A DNA stretch of 60,000 bases from Lineus longissimus (lineage: Eukaryota > Nemertea > Pilidiophora > Heteronemertea > Lineidae), in NCBI RefSeq assembly GCF_910592395.1, contig NC_088320.1, positions 12,338,501 to 12,398,500 of the forward strand. The letters run 5' to 3'. A program made the translations under genes and the position numbers. Of this stretch, positions 1-11,767 are shown one piece after another. Every line of letters begins with the position of its first letter. Within the stretch, counting starts at the first letter, position 1. The notes under the pieces are model-generated. The model saw only the letters and a program-made list of their open reading frames with translations. It was not told where the DNA came from and ran no database searches.

Positions 1-1345
1 CATTAGAGTGTAAACTATGGCACGTTTCTTAACCACTAAAGCTATGAACTTGAAACTTGGTACATATAACCCCCTATATCACATAGCCTCTGGTGCTGAA
101 TTTTGGTTTGATCTGATTCTCCACTTTGCCACCAGGGGGCCAAAAGTGGATATCTAAAAAGTGTGATATCTCGCTTATAAGTGACTTGTTTTCGATAAAA
201 TTTTTATGGTAGGTACTCTTAGGAAGAATACATCACATATCTTACGGGTTTTCAATTTGACCTACTTTTCAAGGTCACAGAGGTCATATGGCGTAAATTG
301 GCCGTTAGAGTGTAAACTATGGCACGTTTCTTAACCACTAAAGCTATGAACTTGAAACTTGGTACATATAACCCCCTATATCACATAGCCTCTGGTGTTG
401 AATTTCAGTTTGATCTGATTCTCAACTTTGCCACCAGGGGGCCAAAAGTGGATATCTAAAAAGTGTGATATCTCGCTTATAAGTGACTTGTTTTCGATAA
501 AATTTTTATGGTAGGTACTCTTAGGAAGAATACATCACATGTCTTACGGGTTTTCAATTTGACTTACTTTTCAAGGTCACAGAGGTCATATGGCGTAAAT
601 TGGCCGTTAGAGTGTAAACTATGGCACGTTTCTTAACCAGTAAAGCTATGAACTTGAAACTTGGTGCATATAACCCCCTACATCAGATAACCTTTGATGC
701 CGAATTTTGGCCTGATCTGATTCTTTATTCGGCCACCAGGGGGCCATAATGGAAAAAGGAAGAAGTGCAATATCTTGCTTATTTGAGTGAATTGTTTTCG
801 ATAAAATTTTTATGGCAGGGACTTCTAGCAAGGATACACCACATGTCCTACGATTTTTGGATTTGACCTCCTTTTCTAGGTCACAGAGGTCAAATGGCGT
901 AAATTGGCCATTAGAGTGTAACTATGGCACGTTTCTTAACTGCTGAAGCTATGAACTTGAAAGTTGGTACATGTAACCCCCTACATCAGATAATCTCTGA
1001 CACCGAATTTTGGCCTGATCTGATTCTTGATTCGGCCACCAGGGAGTCAAAACTGAAAAAGTAGGACATGCAATATCTCGCTTATTAATGACTTTTTTTC
1101 GATGAATTTTTTATTGCAGGGACTCTTAGCAATCACACGATATTGATCTTGTTGATGTCATAGACAATTATTGGTTGGATCATAAACTTATATATACTGC
1201 CCTGTCTTATTACTTGACAATCAATACACATCTAAAAAAAGTCTTCATGCCTGATTGTGTTCACCATATTCACCTCTAAACTAAGCATGATCCTGCCTAC
1301 TAAAAGATGTATACGGTGAGCACAATGGCCCCTGGCCGTTTCATT
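1..1345 (+). mobile_element. Helentron/HINE-like non-autonomous element, copy A, 5' end outside the window
   Basis: The copy holds four tandem units of about 302 bp (starts near 1, 302, 604 and 909), each with the motif GGCACGTTTCTTAAC and a TGACCT/AGGTCA half-site cluster. A unique 3' tail of about 250 bp follows. The 3' end has the motif CGGTGAGC, a short GGCC/GGCC hairpin and the terminal bases TTTCATT near 1345. The same tail ends at the same base in the copy at 49773-51479, which fixes the boundary. The two copies differ at only scattered positions, so they are young relatives. No coding capacity is seen. Confidence 0.75.
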
Positions 1346-1457
1346 TTGCTATCCGTTACAGTGGCATAGGTTGAGACAGTCATTCCTAGGGAACATTTAT
1401 TATGATACCAGAGAGTGTCAAAATAGAGAATGATAGAATCTTCACTCAACATTTAAG

Positions 1458-4400
1458 GGTCAGCCGAACCGCATCCTATTTGTTTGGTCATCAACACTAC
1501 CGAATTGTCTGATATTCCAAGTGCTGAAGCCCAGATTCCCAATGATGTGCGCCCTGGAAAAGATCTTGATGGCAGTGAATATGAGGTAGGAATCTTTGAA
1601 TGCGCATTATGAGACAATAAAAGGTCAAAATGTTTTTTTCGCCAGATTACAAAATAGATCGAAGCCATAATATATTGTTAAATTCCTTGTCATTGATAAT
1701 GTTGCCCTGAAAAGTTTAACACAAACATGTGGCTGAGTGCTGTTACACCCTGTGAGTGTCCAAATAATCTATTATCAAGCAAGTTCATTATTATCATGTT
1801 TTATCCTCTTTATTTGACTGGTCAGCTTTTGATGAACAATCAAGACGTTCGCGCTTTTTTTCAGATGTTAGACACCAACACTCCCAGGGATATCACCCAA
1901 GTTGATAAGACATTATTGCTTGCTGAAGAAGAGATCGATATAAGAGAAAATCCAAAAGGTAATTTCATAATTCCATCCTGTGTATACCTGTATTCTGAAA
2001 AATTACCCTTACGTCCAAATGAAGTTTTCGCCAACTTCTCCAGGTGGCATACTAATGTATTTTGGGTTATTTCCAATAGCTGCAGTTATATTTCTCTATT
2101 AAAGCCATCATGTTGGCCTTCGCGCATTAAACTAAATTTGAGTAAAATAACGCCTTAATATATAATGGCACAGTCAGCATAATGATATTCTAGATAATGT
2201 TTGGAATGTAGTATGGCGCCAGTGTGTAGTATCAGTCATGCATGAACGCTGATATAATTGAAATTTCAGGTTCATCGACCCCTGTTCTAACACGGCAAAA
2301 TAGAATCCAAGTCGACAAGATCCAAAGCCATCCAGAACCAATCATCCCACTGCTGCCCAATGAGTTCAGAGGCAATTCTGTAATTCAGCCAGATAGTGCT
2401 CAAATTGGAGAAGATACTGAGAATACACAAGAACCTAGACCTAAAGGTAATTATCATTAGTGCTCTTACTACTACTACTACTACTCCTACTGGACGCCAT
2501 GGCAGCTGACAAGTGACATCAATGATGCACGCCAAGGAGGATCGACTTTTAGCATTCTCTAATCCATGCATGTTGCAAAGCTTCCAATTATGACGAAGTT
2601 ACTGATACACTGAGCTGTTATACATTGTAACTGTAGCAGACGATAATGAGGTGATAGAATAAAACAGCAGAGGTGTCACAGCTACGTCACAATGACTTTA
2701 CATCAAACAATAATTGCAATGTTGTGTGATCATCTGGGAGTACAAAATACAGATCTTAAGAAAAATTATATTACAGCAAAAACTGTATCCCAAATAAAAT
2801 AAATTGCTGTACATACCTACGAAAATAAATAATTATGTGATTTCAGAATATGCTGAACTCCTGCCAATATCTCCAACGATTTTCATGGATCAAAGGTTGC
2901 CAATATCTCCAACGATTTTCATGGATCAAAGGTTGCATTCAGACAATTTGTCACTAAATCTCTCAGAATCGGAGTATGGGATGATGAAGTTCGAGGTAAG
3001 GGAATTTATGTACATGCACAGGTACGAGGTGTTTAGTAAGTCCCATTCCCCAGTATCAGGATCTGATATTGCTACGCTAGCCATCAAGCATTCGAATATA
3101 ACATTATGGCCTTCTGCACAGTACATGATTTATCTTCATGAATTCAACAGACGACTACATATTCGCCATCCAATGATCATCTCTGCTTTGTGATTATCGC
3201 TTTATGTGTGAATCTCTTGATTGCATTCTGTATGCCACATAGTTCTTTTACATCATTCAATTTCAGAACGAACAAGACACGGACGAAAACAATCACTCAC
3301 CAAATGAAAGCTCCCAAGATAGTAGCTCCCAGGAGAATGAGACATGTGAAAACACAGAAGAAGTTAGATCCAAACCCTATTCAGAGTCTGGTGAATTAGA
3401 GAAGAGAAACGAACAAGAAGGTTAGTCTAGAAATGCATTTCAAGATAAATACGGTGTGGAACGCAGGGCGCCAAAAGGCTTTTGTTATGTTATCTGTTAC
3501 ACAATCTCAATGAGAGTAGGTGTAATGGGCTAAACATCTACAGTAACGTGATGCTGTATGTGGCATACCTATCATAATCTATTGAGTGCTGACAAATTGC
3601 TAAACTCCACTGTTTTCAACATGTTAGTGCCTGGACCTGGTGATTTGTTTCCCTTGATGTTATTTGTTCTGGGTACCATTTAGATACACTCATGACAATA
3701 ATAATCCAACCAGATTTATTAAATCGAACAATTTTACACATAAACCACCTTCTAATTTTGGTCTAATTTCACAATGGATGCAATAAAATTGATGTCAGCA
3801 TTTCTCAAGCAACCGCTGTTTTTGTTGACAGGATTAGACAATCAAGACATATTTCGGTGTGGAGATTGTAAGCTGAGTTTCTTCAAAATAGACGACTTCC
3901 TTCAACATAAGAAGTCAGAGCTTCAGTGTAAAAAGCAAAATAGTGTCGAAAGGAGGAATGGGCCGGAGCCACCAGCAAATGAGAAAGAGAAGGTAAGAGC
4001 ACTATTTAGCGTATGTTTCTGTGGCAATTTTGCCTCTGGTAGGTGCCAGATACTCCATTATACATGTCATAAATGAGGCATTTAGTGTCCGAGACGACAG
4101 CGTAATCATGTACATTGTTAGGTGATTTCTCACTGATGCAGTTGATGGATGGAACGATATGAGACCAGAGGTACTTTACACACGGGATTAAGAAAACAAT
4201 TTCTGTTCATGCCTATGACTTCTGAGTGATAGAGTGGGCAAAAGAGTAGTGTCCATGTGAAAATTCTATTTCATGGTAACATGTTTGAAATCATTGTTTT
4301 TCGATTTAATGCATCCAATTCTTGGATATCAATACTGTGACAAATTCAGCTTGAACATGTCAGTCATGTCCAACTTTTGCCCATGTTTAACATTGATCCA

Positions 4401-7400
4401 ACACATGTTCAAATTATAAAACTTGTAATATTCGAAGGTGTTTAGTTCAGTTTTCTTGCTTTTAGGCCTCAACGAGTGAAACAGCTTGTAGCAGTGCATC
4501 AGCAGGAAAGAAGAAAACAACGAAGATGAAGACCAAATCAACAGAGTCGAAATACCCATCAGGTAAGAAGCCATTTATGGGCAATATCTTAGTGTGTAGG
4601 GAGCAAATTGGGGAATGCAATCCATTTAACCCTTTTGGCCCTATGAGGTGATCAGTTTGACTGTTTTGCTGAGAAGCTTCCGAGGATGCAAAACTACTGC
4701 TATAGATTACAACAGATAAAGCAATAGATATTTTTGCCCCATAATGACAAATTTTCTTCTGTCAAATATTTCTCCATTGCAACTGACTTATCCGTTTGTA
4801 TCTTGACTACCTGATATATTTACCATGCACCCTTGAATGAGTGTTTTACGGTAGTGTTTCAACATATCAAGTCAATAAAGTGGACAATTGCGTGTCCACC
4901 TAATATGTTTGAGGTCGCTGGTGTACCTAATATGATTGAGATGGAAATGTATTCATGAGAAAATATTGGTGATATCCCAAAGCCATCCATCCCCCTCCCC
5001 TCCCACCGGCGATCCGCCATGTGCCTTGTGGAGTTATCAAGATATCTTATGACCGTCTGGTATGCTCAAGGGGGGGGGGGCATGTATCTGGTTGACCACA
5101 TAATCTGCCCACTGTCCACTTAAAAATGTCATGCAAAACTTTCACTATTCCGACAGGAATTTGGCAGCATATGTGAACTTGGAGGGATTTAGCATGATGC
5201 TCTTTGTAATTTCTGTTATTGATGAGTGATAGGGTCAGGCTGAATTATGTCGAGCAATGTTTTGAAATCCAAGTTGACATTTACCATTTTGGCATCACTG
5301 ATATAATAACTAATCAATGGCATCGCTGATACCATAACTGATTGAGGAACGGTATACAATGTATCATTGCTATTAATGCTAGTGCTGATAACCGGCTAGT
5401 GACTGCAATGAAACTGGAGGTATTGGTTGTCACACCAAAACCGTGAGGGTGGCGCTAAGTTGTAGACCGAGGCGGTGCCAGGTTTTGGCCAATAATTGCT
5501 CCACCGAGTGGTTTAGGTGAGACAATCAATGCTGACCGTGAGGTATCGACTTCAATTCTTAATCTCAAATCAAATAAGGAATAAAGTGGTTTTGAATGCT
5601 TTTGAAATGGTACAAATTCTACATTTTGCACCAACCAAAGCGGTTATGGTTCATTGGCACATAGTGCATTAACACTGTGATGTGTAGTTCATTCTAAACC
5701 AAGTTGATTTTATAATATGACATTTAATTTCCGTTTCATTTTTCAGACACGACAAAATTTAACTCAAAATTGCTCTATTCTTTCATGTTATGATGATTTT
5801 TTCTCAGTCGCGCTATCAGTGAACATGTTTTTTTCTCTAGTTACAGTACCTGTGTACCAGAGAAAGAGTGATGGTGCAAGAACCTACGATCGACGCCACT
5901 CGTGTTATTTCTGTGGGGCCTTAGACAGTAAAGTGTCCCGCCATTGGGGAAAGGCTCACAAAGACGAAATGGAGGTGGCCAAAATTCAGGCAATTTCGGA
6001 CAAAGCCCATAAGGATAAAGAAAAAGAACGTTTGCGGCACATGGGAGACTTTAGCCATAATATCAAGGTTCTCCAGAAAGGAGAAGGTAGTCTCATTGTG
6101 TCCCGCCGACCATCTGTAGCCAGAAACGCAGAGGAGTACTTGCCATGCATTTATTGTTTGGCATTCTTGCATCAAGATGAGTGTTGGAGGCATGTAAAAA
6201 CCTGCATATTTAATGATCGAGGGAAAAATAGCGATGCATCAGCTGAAGATAACGACTGTTTGCTTGAAAGTGAAGCTGAGGAGGAAAATCATACGGATAA
6301 AACAACTTCAGAAACGAACAGAAGCCATTCCATGAAGGTTCAGTGCCGGATTTTCCTGGAAGGTGCTACACGGGCTAATGAGCCACTTTTCAGCCAGGAT
6401 ATTGTAACCTTGAGGGAGGCGGTAATCAGTAGGATGCGCCATGGTCCTATAAAGTCAGCTGTCGAGAAAGATTTCATGATATTGAAATTTGGGTCGATAC
6501 TTCTCAACAGATTAGGAAGAAACAAACATTATATCATATCCCAAAGAATGCGACAACTAGCACGCTTCTTGATTGCATTTCGTGATAGTGTAAAGAAAAA
6601 CATTTCACTGACTGAAATAATTGATGGATGTTATTTTGATGATGCAGTCAATGTAACAAAAGAACTGTGTAGTGTAAGTGAGGATACCACAATGAGTGGG
6701 GTCCCTTTACTTGGAACCCCTTCACTCGGTCTACATCTCGGACACTCTCTTAAACGGTGTGGCCTTATAAAAAGAGGCATGGGTCTCAGAAAAAAAGATC
6801 GGGACATAGATGAGCAATCACGAACATTCCTAAAACTATTCAATGCAGAATGGACCCAGTCTATTTCAACCCAGGCTTTGCAAAGCTTAAAGGAGCGCCG
6901 GTATAATGCAACAGAAATACTTCCATTAACTAGCGACTTGTTGTCGTTTAAGAACTATCTGCAACAGCAGTTGGCGACCAGTGTGCAGGACCTTCAAGAC
7001 CATCAATCATCCTGTTCATGGAGAAGGTTGTCAGAAGTGTTGTTCTGCCTCGTTACATTATTCAATAAGCGCAGGGGAGGAGAAGTGGCCAAGATGAATT
7101 TGTCTTGCTTCGTAGATAGACCGAAGTGGAATGCACTGGCCAACGAAGAGATTGTCAACTCTCTATCACCTCTCGAGGTACAGCTGATGAAGAGGTAAGT
7201 ACATTTACGATACTTGAGCTATTTATCTTTGAACCAAAGACTTTGTTATCTTTAGCCGCGTTGCATGCCAACGAAAAAAGCGTACCTTGGCTGTGAAACG
7301 CTCCCGAAAATCGCTTATGTTGGTATAGGCCCTTATAGGTTGATGCCTTACGACCTCTTTATCAAGAATAAAAAATAACCCATATTAACCCGGAAACTCC

Positions 7401-10400
7401 AACAGACCGATTATCTCCAGCAATACTGGCAATTAAAGCTGAGAATATCTCTAGGTTGTAGAAACCCAAATCAAGGCCCTCGTACCTCCTACCCTCCTAT
7501 TTGAGAGATACCACTGACTTTCTCAATCACGTACAAGAGGACGTGGAAAACCCCTTACTATACCTAGGAAATTTTGTCTCAGCGCTTTAGATGTTACTTC
7601 TCTTTACACCAATAATCATCACACCGAATGGATTTTGGCTGCAAAGGGAGCCCTAGACGGTATATACATCTAACCTGTCCCGACAGAAACCCTGACAAAA
7701 AATGATGCAGTATCCTCAAATGCAACTGCACTTTTGATGACAAAACTTCCTTCACAGCACACACATGGACACATGCATGGCCCCTAATTTCTGCAACCTA
7801 TTCATGGGCAGGCTAGACATGCTAGAACACAACTTTTGGAAACCCAAGAGTTCCAACCAATTCTATGGAAACGGTTCATTGACAATATTTTCATGATTTC
7901 GACCCATAGCAGGGAATCCCTAGACAAGGCCATAAAGGCTCTCAATCAATTTCACCCAACCATAAATTTCACAGCGGATATATCTGAAAGTACAGCTAAC
8001 TTTCTAGATGTCTAAAAAAATCAAAACTGATTTGAATGTCAACCACAGCAACCCCAGCGATAGACATTCGTATTTACATTCTAAATCTTGTCACCATGCA
8101 TGAAAATCAAACATCGAAGTCGGCTACCCCTGAGCCGAGCCGAGCCTCTCTTTTCTTCTGATACAAATGACTACTGACGGAAATGCTACGACACTTCAAA
8201 TACCTTGCTACATGTCCAAATATGGACACAGCAATTGAAAAATGCTGGGATTTGGCCGAGAATATTTACTAAAAGTAAGGGTGATTGAAAAAAGGGACAT
8301 TTTTCCATTCATCACCACTCCATAATCCATCGAACCCACCATACTCCAGACCATAAACTGACCATACACTATAGACCATATACAGACATTAGCCTACGCT
8401 TAATGAATCCCCACATCCTGAGATACAGGATTTTTATTCTCCTACATTGAAATATTGAAAGGCTGAATATTGAAAGAAATATTGAGAATATATTTCAAAC
8501 CACTGATTACATCAAGATATAGAATCCAAGACAACATGTGGTTATCGGAGGTGTAGAAATCTACGTAAACGAAATTTATACAGATTGTTGTTGTGAGGAC
8601 TGTTGATTTCGATTCTTTTAATATCAGAATTTTGGCAACTGCTTTTTCAAATCATGGAGAGGAAAACCGTGATCTTGCGCTCGCTATATGCAGTAACAAG
8701 TTGTATGCGGTGAGAAAAATTCACCAAAACAATCATGTTTTAAAGTTTCACATCGCTTGGGAAAGATTATCAACCCTTTTGCCGACCTCAACTGTTTACA
8801 CACCAGCAGGCCTAGGGCCGGCCTGCTCGAATTTTTTGGCATGGCAGTTGCATTTCAGCCGAAATTAAAATTCGAAATTGAGCTTAATTTTTTCATCACA
8901 TTTTTATTTATAGTCTGGACATGGTACAGCTTCCTGGGAAACGGAACAGAAGGGTCCCACTCCTACTTAAACTAGAGTGGGTAACAGCAATGGACCTGCT
9001 TGTTCGAAACAGGGAGACCTGCAACGTCGTCAACAATGTATATTTTTTCGGACAGCCATGCAAGACAAATCATCTTGCACCATGGAAGGTAGGTATCTGG
9101 CATCTGACAAATCTGAAATTTCAAACAAGTCTTAATTTCATGAGGAGGGATCAATAACTGAAAAGTTTTGATAAGTCAAGACATTATTGTCTCAAGTTTT
9201 GCCTTTTCAACAAATTCCCTGAAATGAGCTATATTTTGAAGTAGCATCTCCTATATTTCAGGTTCTCAACCAAACTGCTGTCGCTGCAGGTTGTCTAAGA
9301 CCAGAGCTGATATCCACAACACGATTACGAAAATACACTGCGACAGTAACCCAGGTATGTTTTACAACCCTCAATTAAAGATGTTTCTTCTATAAACTGA
9401 ATTGAACGTTTTAGCAGTAATTTTCAATTTTTTTTATACGATTTTCTACAATCCGCTTGGGTTTATCTTTTACGATTTTCTACAATCAGCTTGGGTTTAT
9501 CTTTTTGTAAAGGATATTGTGCACGTTATTACAATGCACTGTGCAGTCTAACAACTTTCATCTATGATTACAATCAACGCATAAAACGGACACAGTAACT
9601 ATACCAAAGTTACATCTCCGTCAAAACTCTGGATTGGAATATTAAGCAACTTGTTAATCCGCAGAGACAGTAGAGAATCGGGACTTGAGTCAAATAAGTT
9701 TCAGATTTCCTTATTGCAAATTGGCTACTTTTTTAATTGACAGCTTGGCATCGCCGGGAATGTCCCATCATTTGACCCCTTTTGGGCGGAGATTTCAAAA
9801 AGAATCGTCTTTGTTCAGAGATGAAAAGAACATGATTTTCCCCACACGTTAAAACCATGAACATTTCTAAATTGCCACAGAAACATGTTTCAGCAAATTC
9901 CAAATACAAAATTCCCCAGCAAAATCACAGAGGATAAGTCAGTGTTGTGGTTCCATCACAGCACCACTTTCCCGTTCTCCAAAACGATAAGCAAATATTA
10001 CCAGCAGTAATCTAGACAATAAATATGGTTATTTATTCCTGCAAATATAATATTGTGTCCTGCTTAGGAACAAATAGGCGCTTGTCTCATATGGACAAAA
10101 TGCTTCAGGAAATTGTTTGTGTGGTCATCTGATTTAAGCTGTCTGGGGGCTATAGTCATGGTACAAAAGAAGAATGATATTTTCATTATTTTGATAAATT
10201 GTTACGAAACTGACGAGTTTTATTATGTCCGACTCATTAAATCATTATAAAATTAACTCACTGTGTTGAACTCCCGAGTGCCAACGATGCCAGAGTTGAG
10301 CATACGTAAGAATTAATTGTAACTCTAGAAATTCATTATGTTTCATTACCTGATTTTCAGATCCTTGGTCTTACACCTGGTGAAGTCGAATGGCTTAGCA

Positions 10401-11557
10401 ACCATATGGGTCACACAGTGGATATTCACAAGGAAGCCTACAGGTTGCACGAATCAACTATAGAAATGGCTAAAGTGTCCAAACTGTTACTTGCCATTGA
10501 CCAGGGAGTGGTTGGAAACTTCAGCGGAAAGTCATTGGACGAAATTGATATAGACAGTAAGTCTGACTTTCTTTAAACTTTAGTGCCATGCCAGAACAAG
10601 AGTGGAAAATGATTCCTCTCCTTGTAGAGTACTTTGTGGATTATGTGTTATGAGGACGATGAACTTGAGTCTGGGCAAATATGAAATGGCAGGGCACTTG
10701 CACGGCTTCAGACTTACATCATTATGCTTTCTGTGATCAATGTCAAGGTGATATGGGATCAAATTTGGAATGTTGATACATTTGTTTCTTTAACGTTTTA
10801 ACATTTACGAAATAAACTTGTTTCAGATATTCCAAGGACTGCTTTTGATGAAGAAGATGATGTTGATTGGGATGAGGATGATGGTGAATGCAGTGAACAT
10901 GCCAGTGATTCCAATGGTATGGTTAAGAAGACAAAGAACAAACGACGAAAGCGAAAGAACAGTGACGGTGAAGAGGGTGTTGATGGTCCACATGCTGATG
11001 ATTCAGTGGCTAAAGGAAGACCAAAAAAGCGGAAGTTGAAAAAGAAGTTGACAGGAATACAAGGAAAACCGAGAAAATCCAATAAATTGCCGCCTGATGA
11101 TTCACCCGACCGTTCTCCGGATTCTCTTCCAAGACGAACAGCTCGAAAGGGAAAAAAGATTAGAAATATAGAACCGAACTCTGATGAACATAATGATTCA
11201 ACCATGGATTCAAATTATAAAGCAAGCAGTAGCAGCTCATCATCTGAATGTGATTCAGGAAATGATAGTATGGAGATGCCTAGAAAAAAAGGTAAAGCAA
11301 CTGTCAGAGGAAAGACGCAGAGGGTAAGATGGACAAAGGAAGAACTGACTGCATTAGAACTGGGATTCAAGAGACACCTCTTGAATAAACGAATCCCTCG
11401 CCAGAATGATATTTCGAGGGTAGTTGGTAATTTTCCAGTCCTGCGCAGCAGAACTGATGCTCAGATAAAAAGTCGAGTTCAGCATATGATCAAATCGGAT
11501 AGCAATGCACGAAACGCCTTGTTGAAAAAGTCAAAGGAAAAAATGGGAAATATCTAA
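1458..11557 (+). CDS. Tyrosine-recombinase-like protein with zinc-finger-like and Myb/SANT-like domains (12-exon gene, 5' end open)
   Basis: Exons I can join with consistent phases: 1458-1585, 1865-1958, 2270-2446, 2847-2995, 3267-3420, 3832-3992, 4466-4562, 5847-7194, 8914-9088, 9262-9354, 10361-10556 and 10827-11557. They sum to 1166 codons plus stop. Every junction has AG/GT borders. The product has a poorly conserved acidic N-terminus, a C2H2-like finger (exon 6), two more Cys/His clusters (exon 8), a recombinase-like domain (exons 8-11) and a basic, Ser-rich tail with a Myb/SANT-like domain (exon 12). Seen: an unbroken frame and a complete R-K-R-H-Y set. Inferred: a nuclear DNA-binding protein, either a domesticated tyrosine recombinase (Crypton-like ancestry possible) or a low-copy mobile gene. 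The first exon has a splice acceptor, so the start codon lies upstream or in an unrecognised exon. Exon 1 is the least certain. Confidence 0.75.
2864..2935 (+). repeat. In-frame 36-bp tandem duplication inside exon 4
   Basis: Two identical 36-bp units (2864-2899 and 2900-2935) encode the 12-residue block PISPTIFMDQRL twice. The duplication keeps the reading frame of the recombinase-like gene. Confidence 0.9.
4563..5846 (+). other. Intron 7 of the recombinase-like gene
   Basis: No exon or recognised repeat. It has a C-rich/G-rich stretch (about 4987-5080, including a ten-G run) and a small near-duplication of CATCACTGATA-type sequence near 5290-5330. The acceptor is TTACAG at 5841-5846. An upstream TTCTCTAG (ending 5840) could serve as an alternative acceptor six bases away and would also keep the frame. 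Confidence 0.5.
5847..7194 (+). CDS. Exon 8 of the recombinase-like gene: zinc-finger-like region, core-binding region and first catalytic Arg
   Basis: A 1348-nt exon entered in phase 1 and left in phase 2. Its N-terminal part has C-x2-C...H clusters (CYFCG with following His residues; LPCIYC...HVKTC). An acidic stretch follows, then an all-helical region resembling the N-terminal part of tyrosine recombinases. It ends with FNKRRGGEVAKMNL, matching the first Arg motif (R-x-G-E) of the family. The frame stays open upstream to 5717, but those 43 codons precede a good acceptor and the previous exon joins in phase only at 5847, so I treat them as intron. Confidence 0.75.
7490..8280 (+). pseudogene. 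Decayed Penelope-like element reverse transcriptase in intron 8
   Basis: Translation in shifting frames recovers the Penelope-like RT blocks in order. These are a SLYTNN-like block near 7600, DTCMAPNFCNLFMGRLD near 7770-7820, LWKRFIDNIFMIS near 7860-7900, FHPTINFTADISESTANFLDV near 7950-8015, and a residual Ser-His-rich segment after 8060. Several frameshifts and stops interrupt it. The usual I-D-D is I-D-N, so the catalytic site is lost. It lies in the intron between the exons for the first Arg and the Lys of the recombinase-like domain. I see no GIY-YIG part and no clear terminal repeats. Confidence 0.7.
8914..10556 (+). CDS. Exons 9-11 of the recombinase-like gene: Lys, second Arg, His and Tyr catalytic motifs
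   Basis: Exon 8914-9088 carries GKRNRRVPLLL, the likely beta-hairpin Lys motif. Exon 9262-9354 carries STTRLRKYTATVTQ, the position of the H-x-x-R motif, with Thr where His is usual. Exon 10361-10556 carries NHMGHTVDIHKEAYR, giving the G-H motif and the candidate nucleophilic Tyr (codon 10439-10441), followed by a conserved-looking helix (TIEMAKVSKLLLAIDQG). Phases run 2-0-0-1 across the introns. All catalytic positions except the variable His are filled, which argues against simple decay. The call rests on motif order and spacing. Confidence 0.7.
9437..9504. repeat. 34-bp tandem duplication in intron 10
   Basis: The unit beginning TACGATTTTCTACAATC occurs twice, at 9437-9470 and 9471-9504, with a C/A difference. 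Confidence 0.85.
10827..11557 (+). CDS. Exon 12: basic tail and Myb/SANT-like DNA-binding domain, ends in TAA
   Basis: The last exon opens with an acidic run (FDEEDDVDWDEDDGE). A long Lys/Arg- and Ser-rich linker with several possible nuclear localisation signals follows. The final 80 codons contain RVRWTKEELTALELGF and a closing helix SRTDAQIKSRVQHMIK. This W-x(n)-E...QIKxRV pattern is typical of Myb/SANT-like domains. The stop codon is at 11555-11557. I saw no clear polyadenylation signal before the minisatellite at 11768. Confidence 0.7.
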
Positions 11558-11767
11558 ATAATATGCAATGGTCAACCAACCAAATCACATTTTCAGATTG
11601 TCCTAAATCGGTGAAATTTTCCCCGAAGACCAGGCATTGCATTTCCTTGCTTGGAAAGGCCATCATAATTTCTTCTATTTGCTGTCCACCAAAATCATGT
11701 CTGCTCAGGTTTGTGATGATAAGTGTGGTGTTGGTATGTAAATTCACTCATTTTCTTGCCGCTTACT

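Noticed and set aside
1453-1668. Minus-strand 71-codon frame at the gene start
   Set aside because: The plus strand of the same segment gives an exon (1458-1585) that joins the next exon in phase. The minus frame is its shadow.
5717-5846. N-terminal extension of the 493-codon frame
   Set aside because: It precedes a good splice acceptor, and the upstream exon joins in phase at 5847. The residues look intronic.
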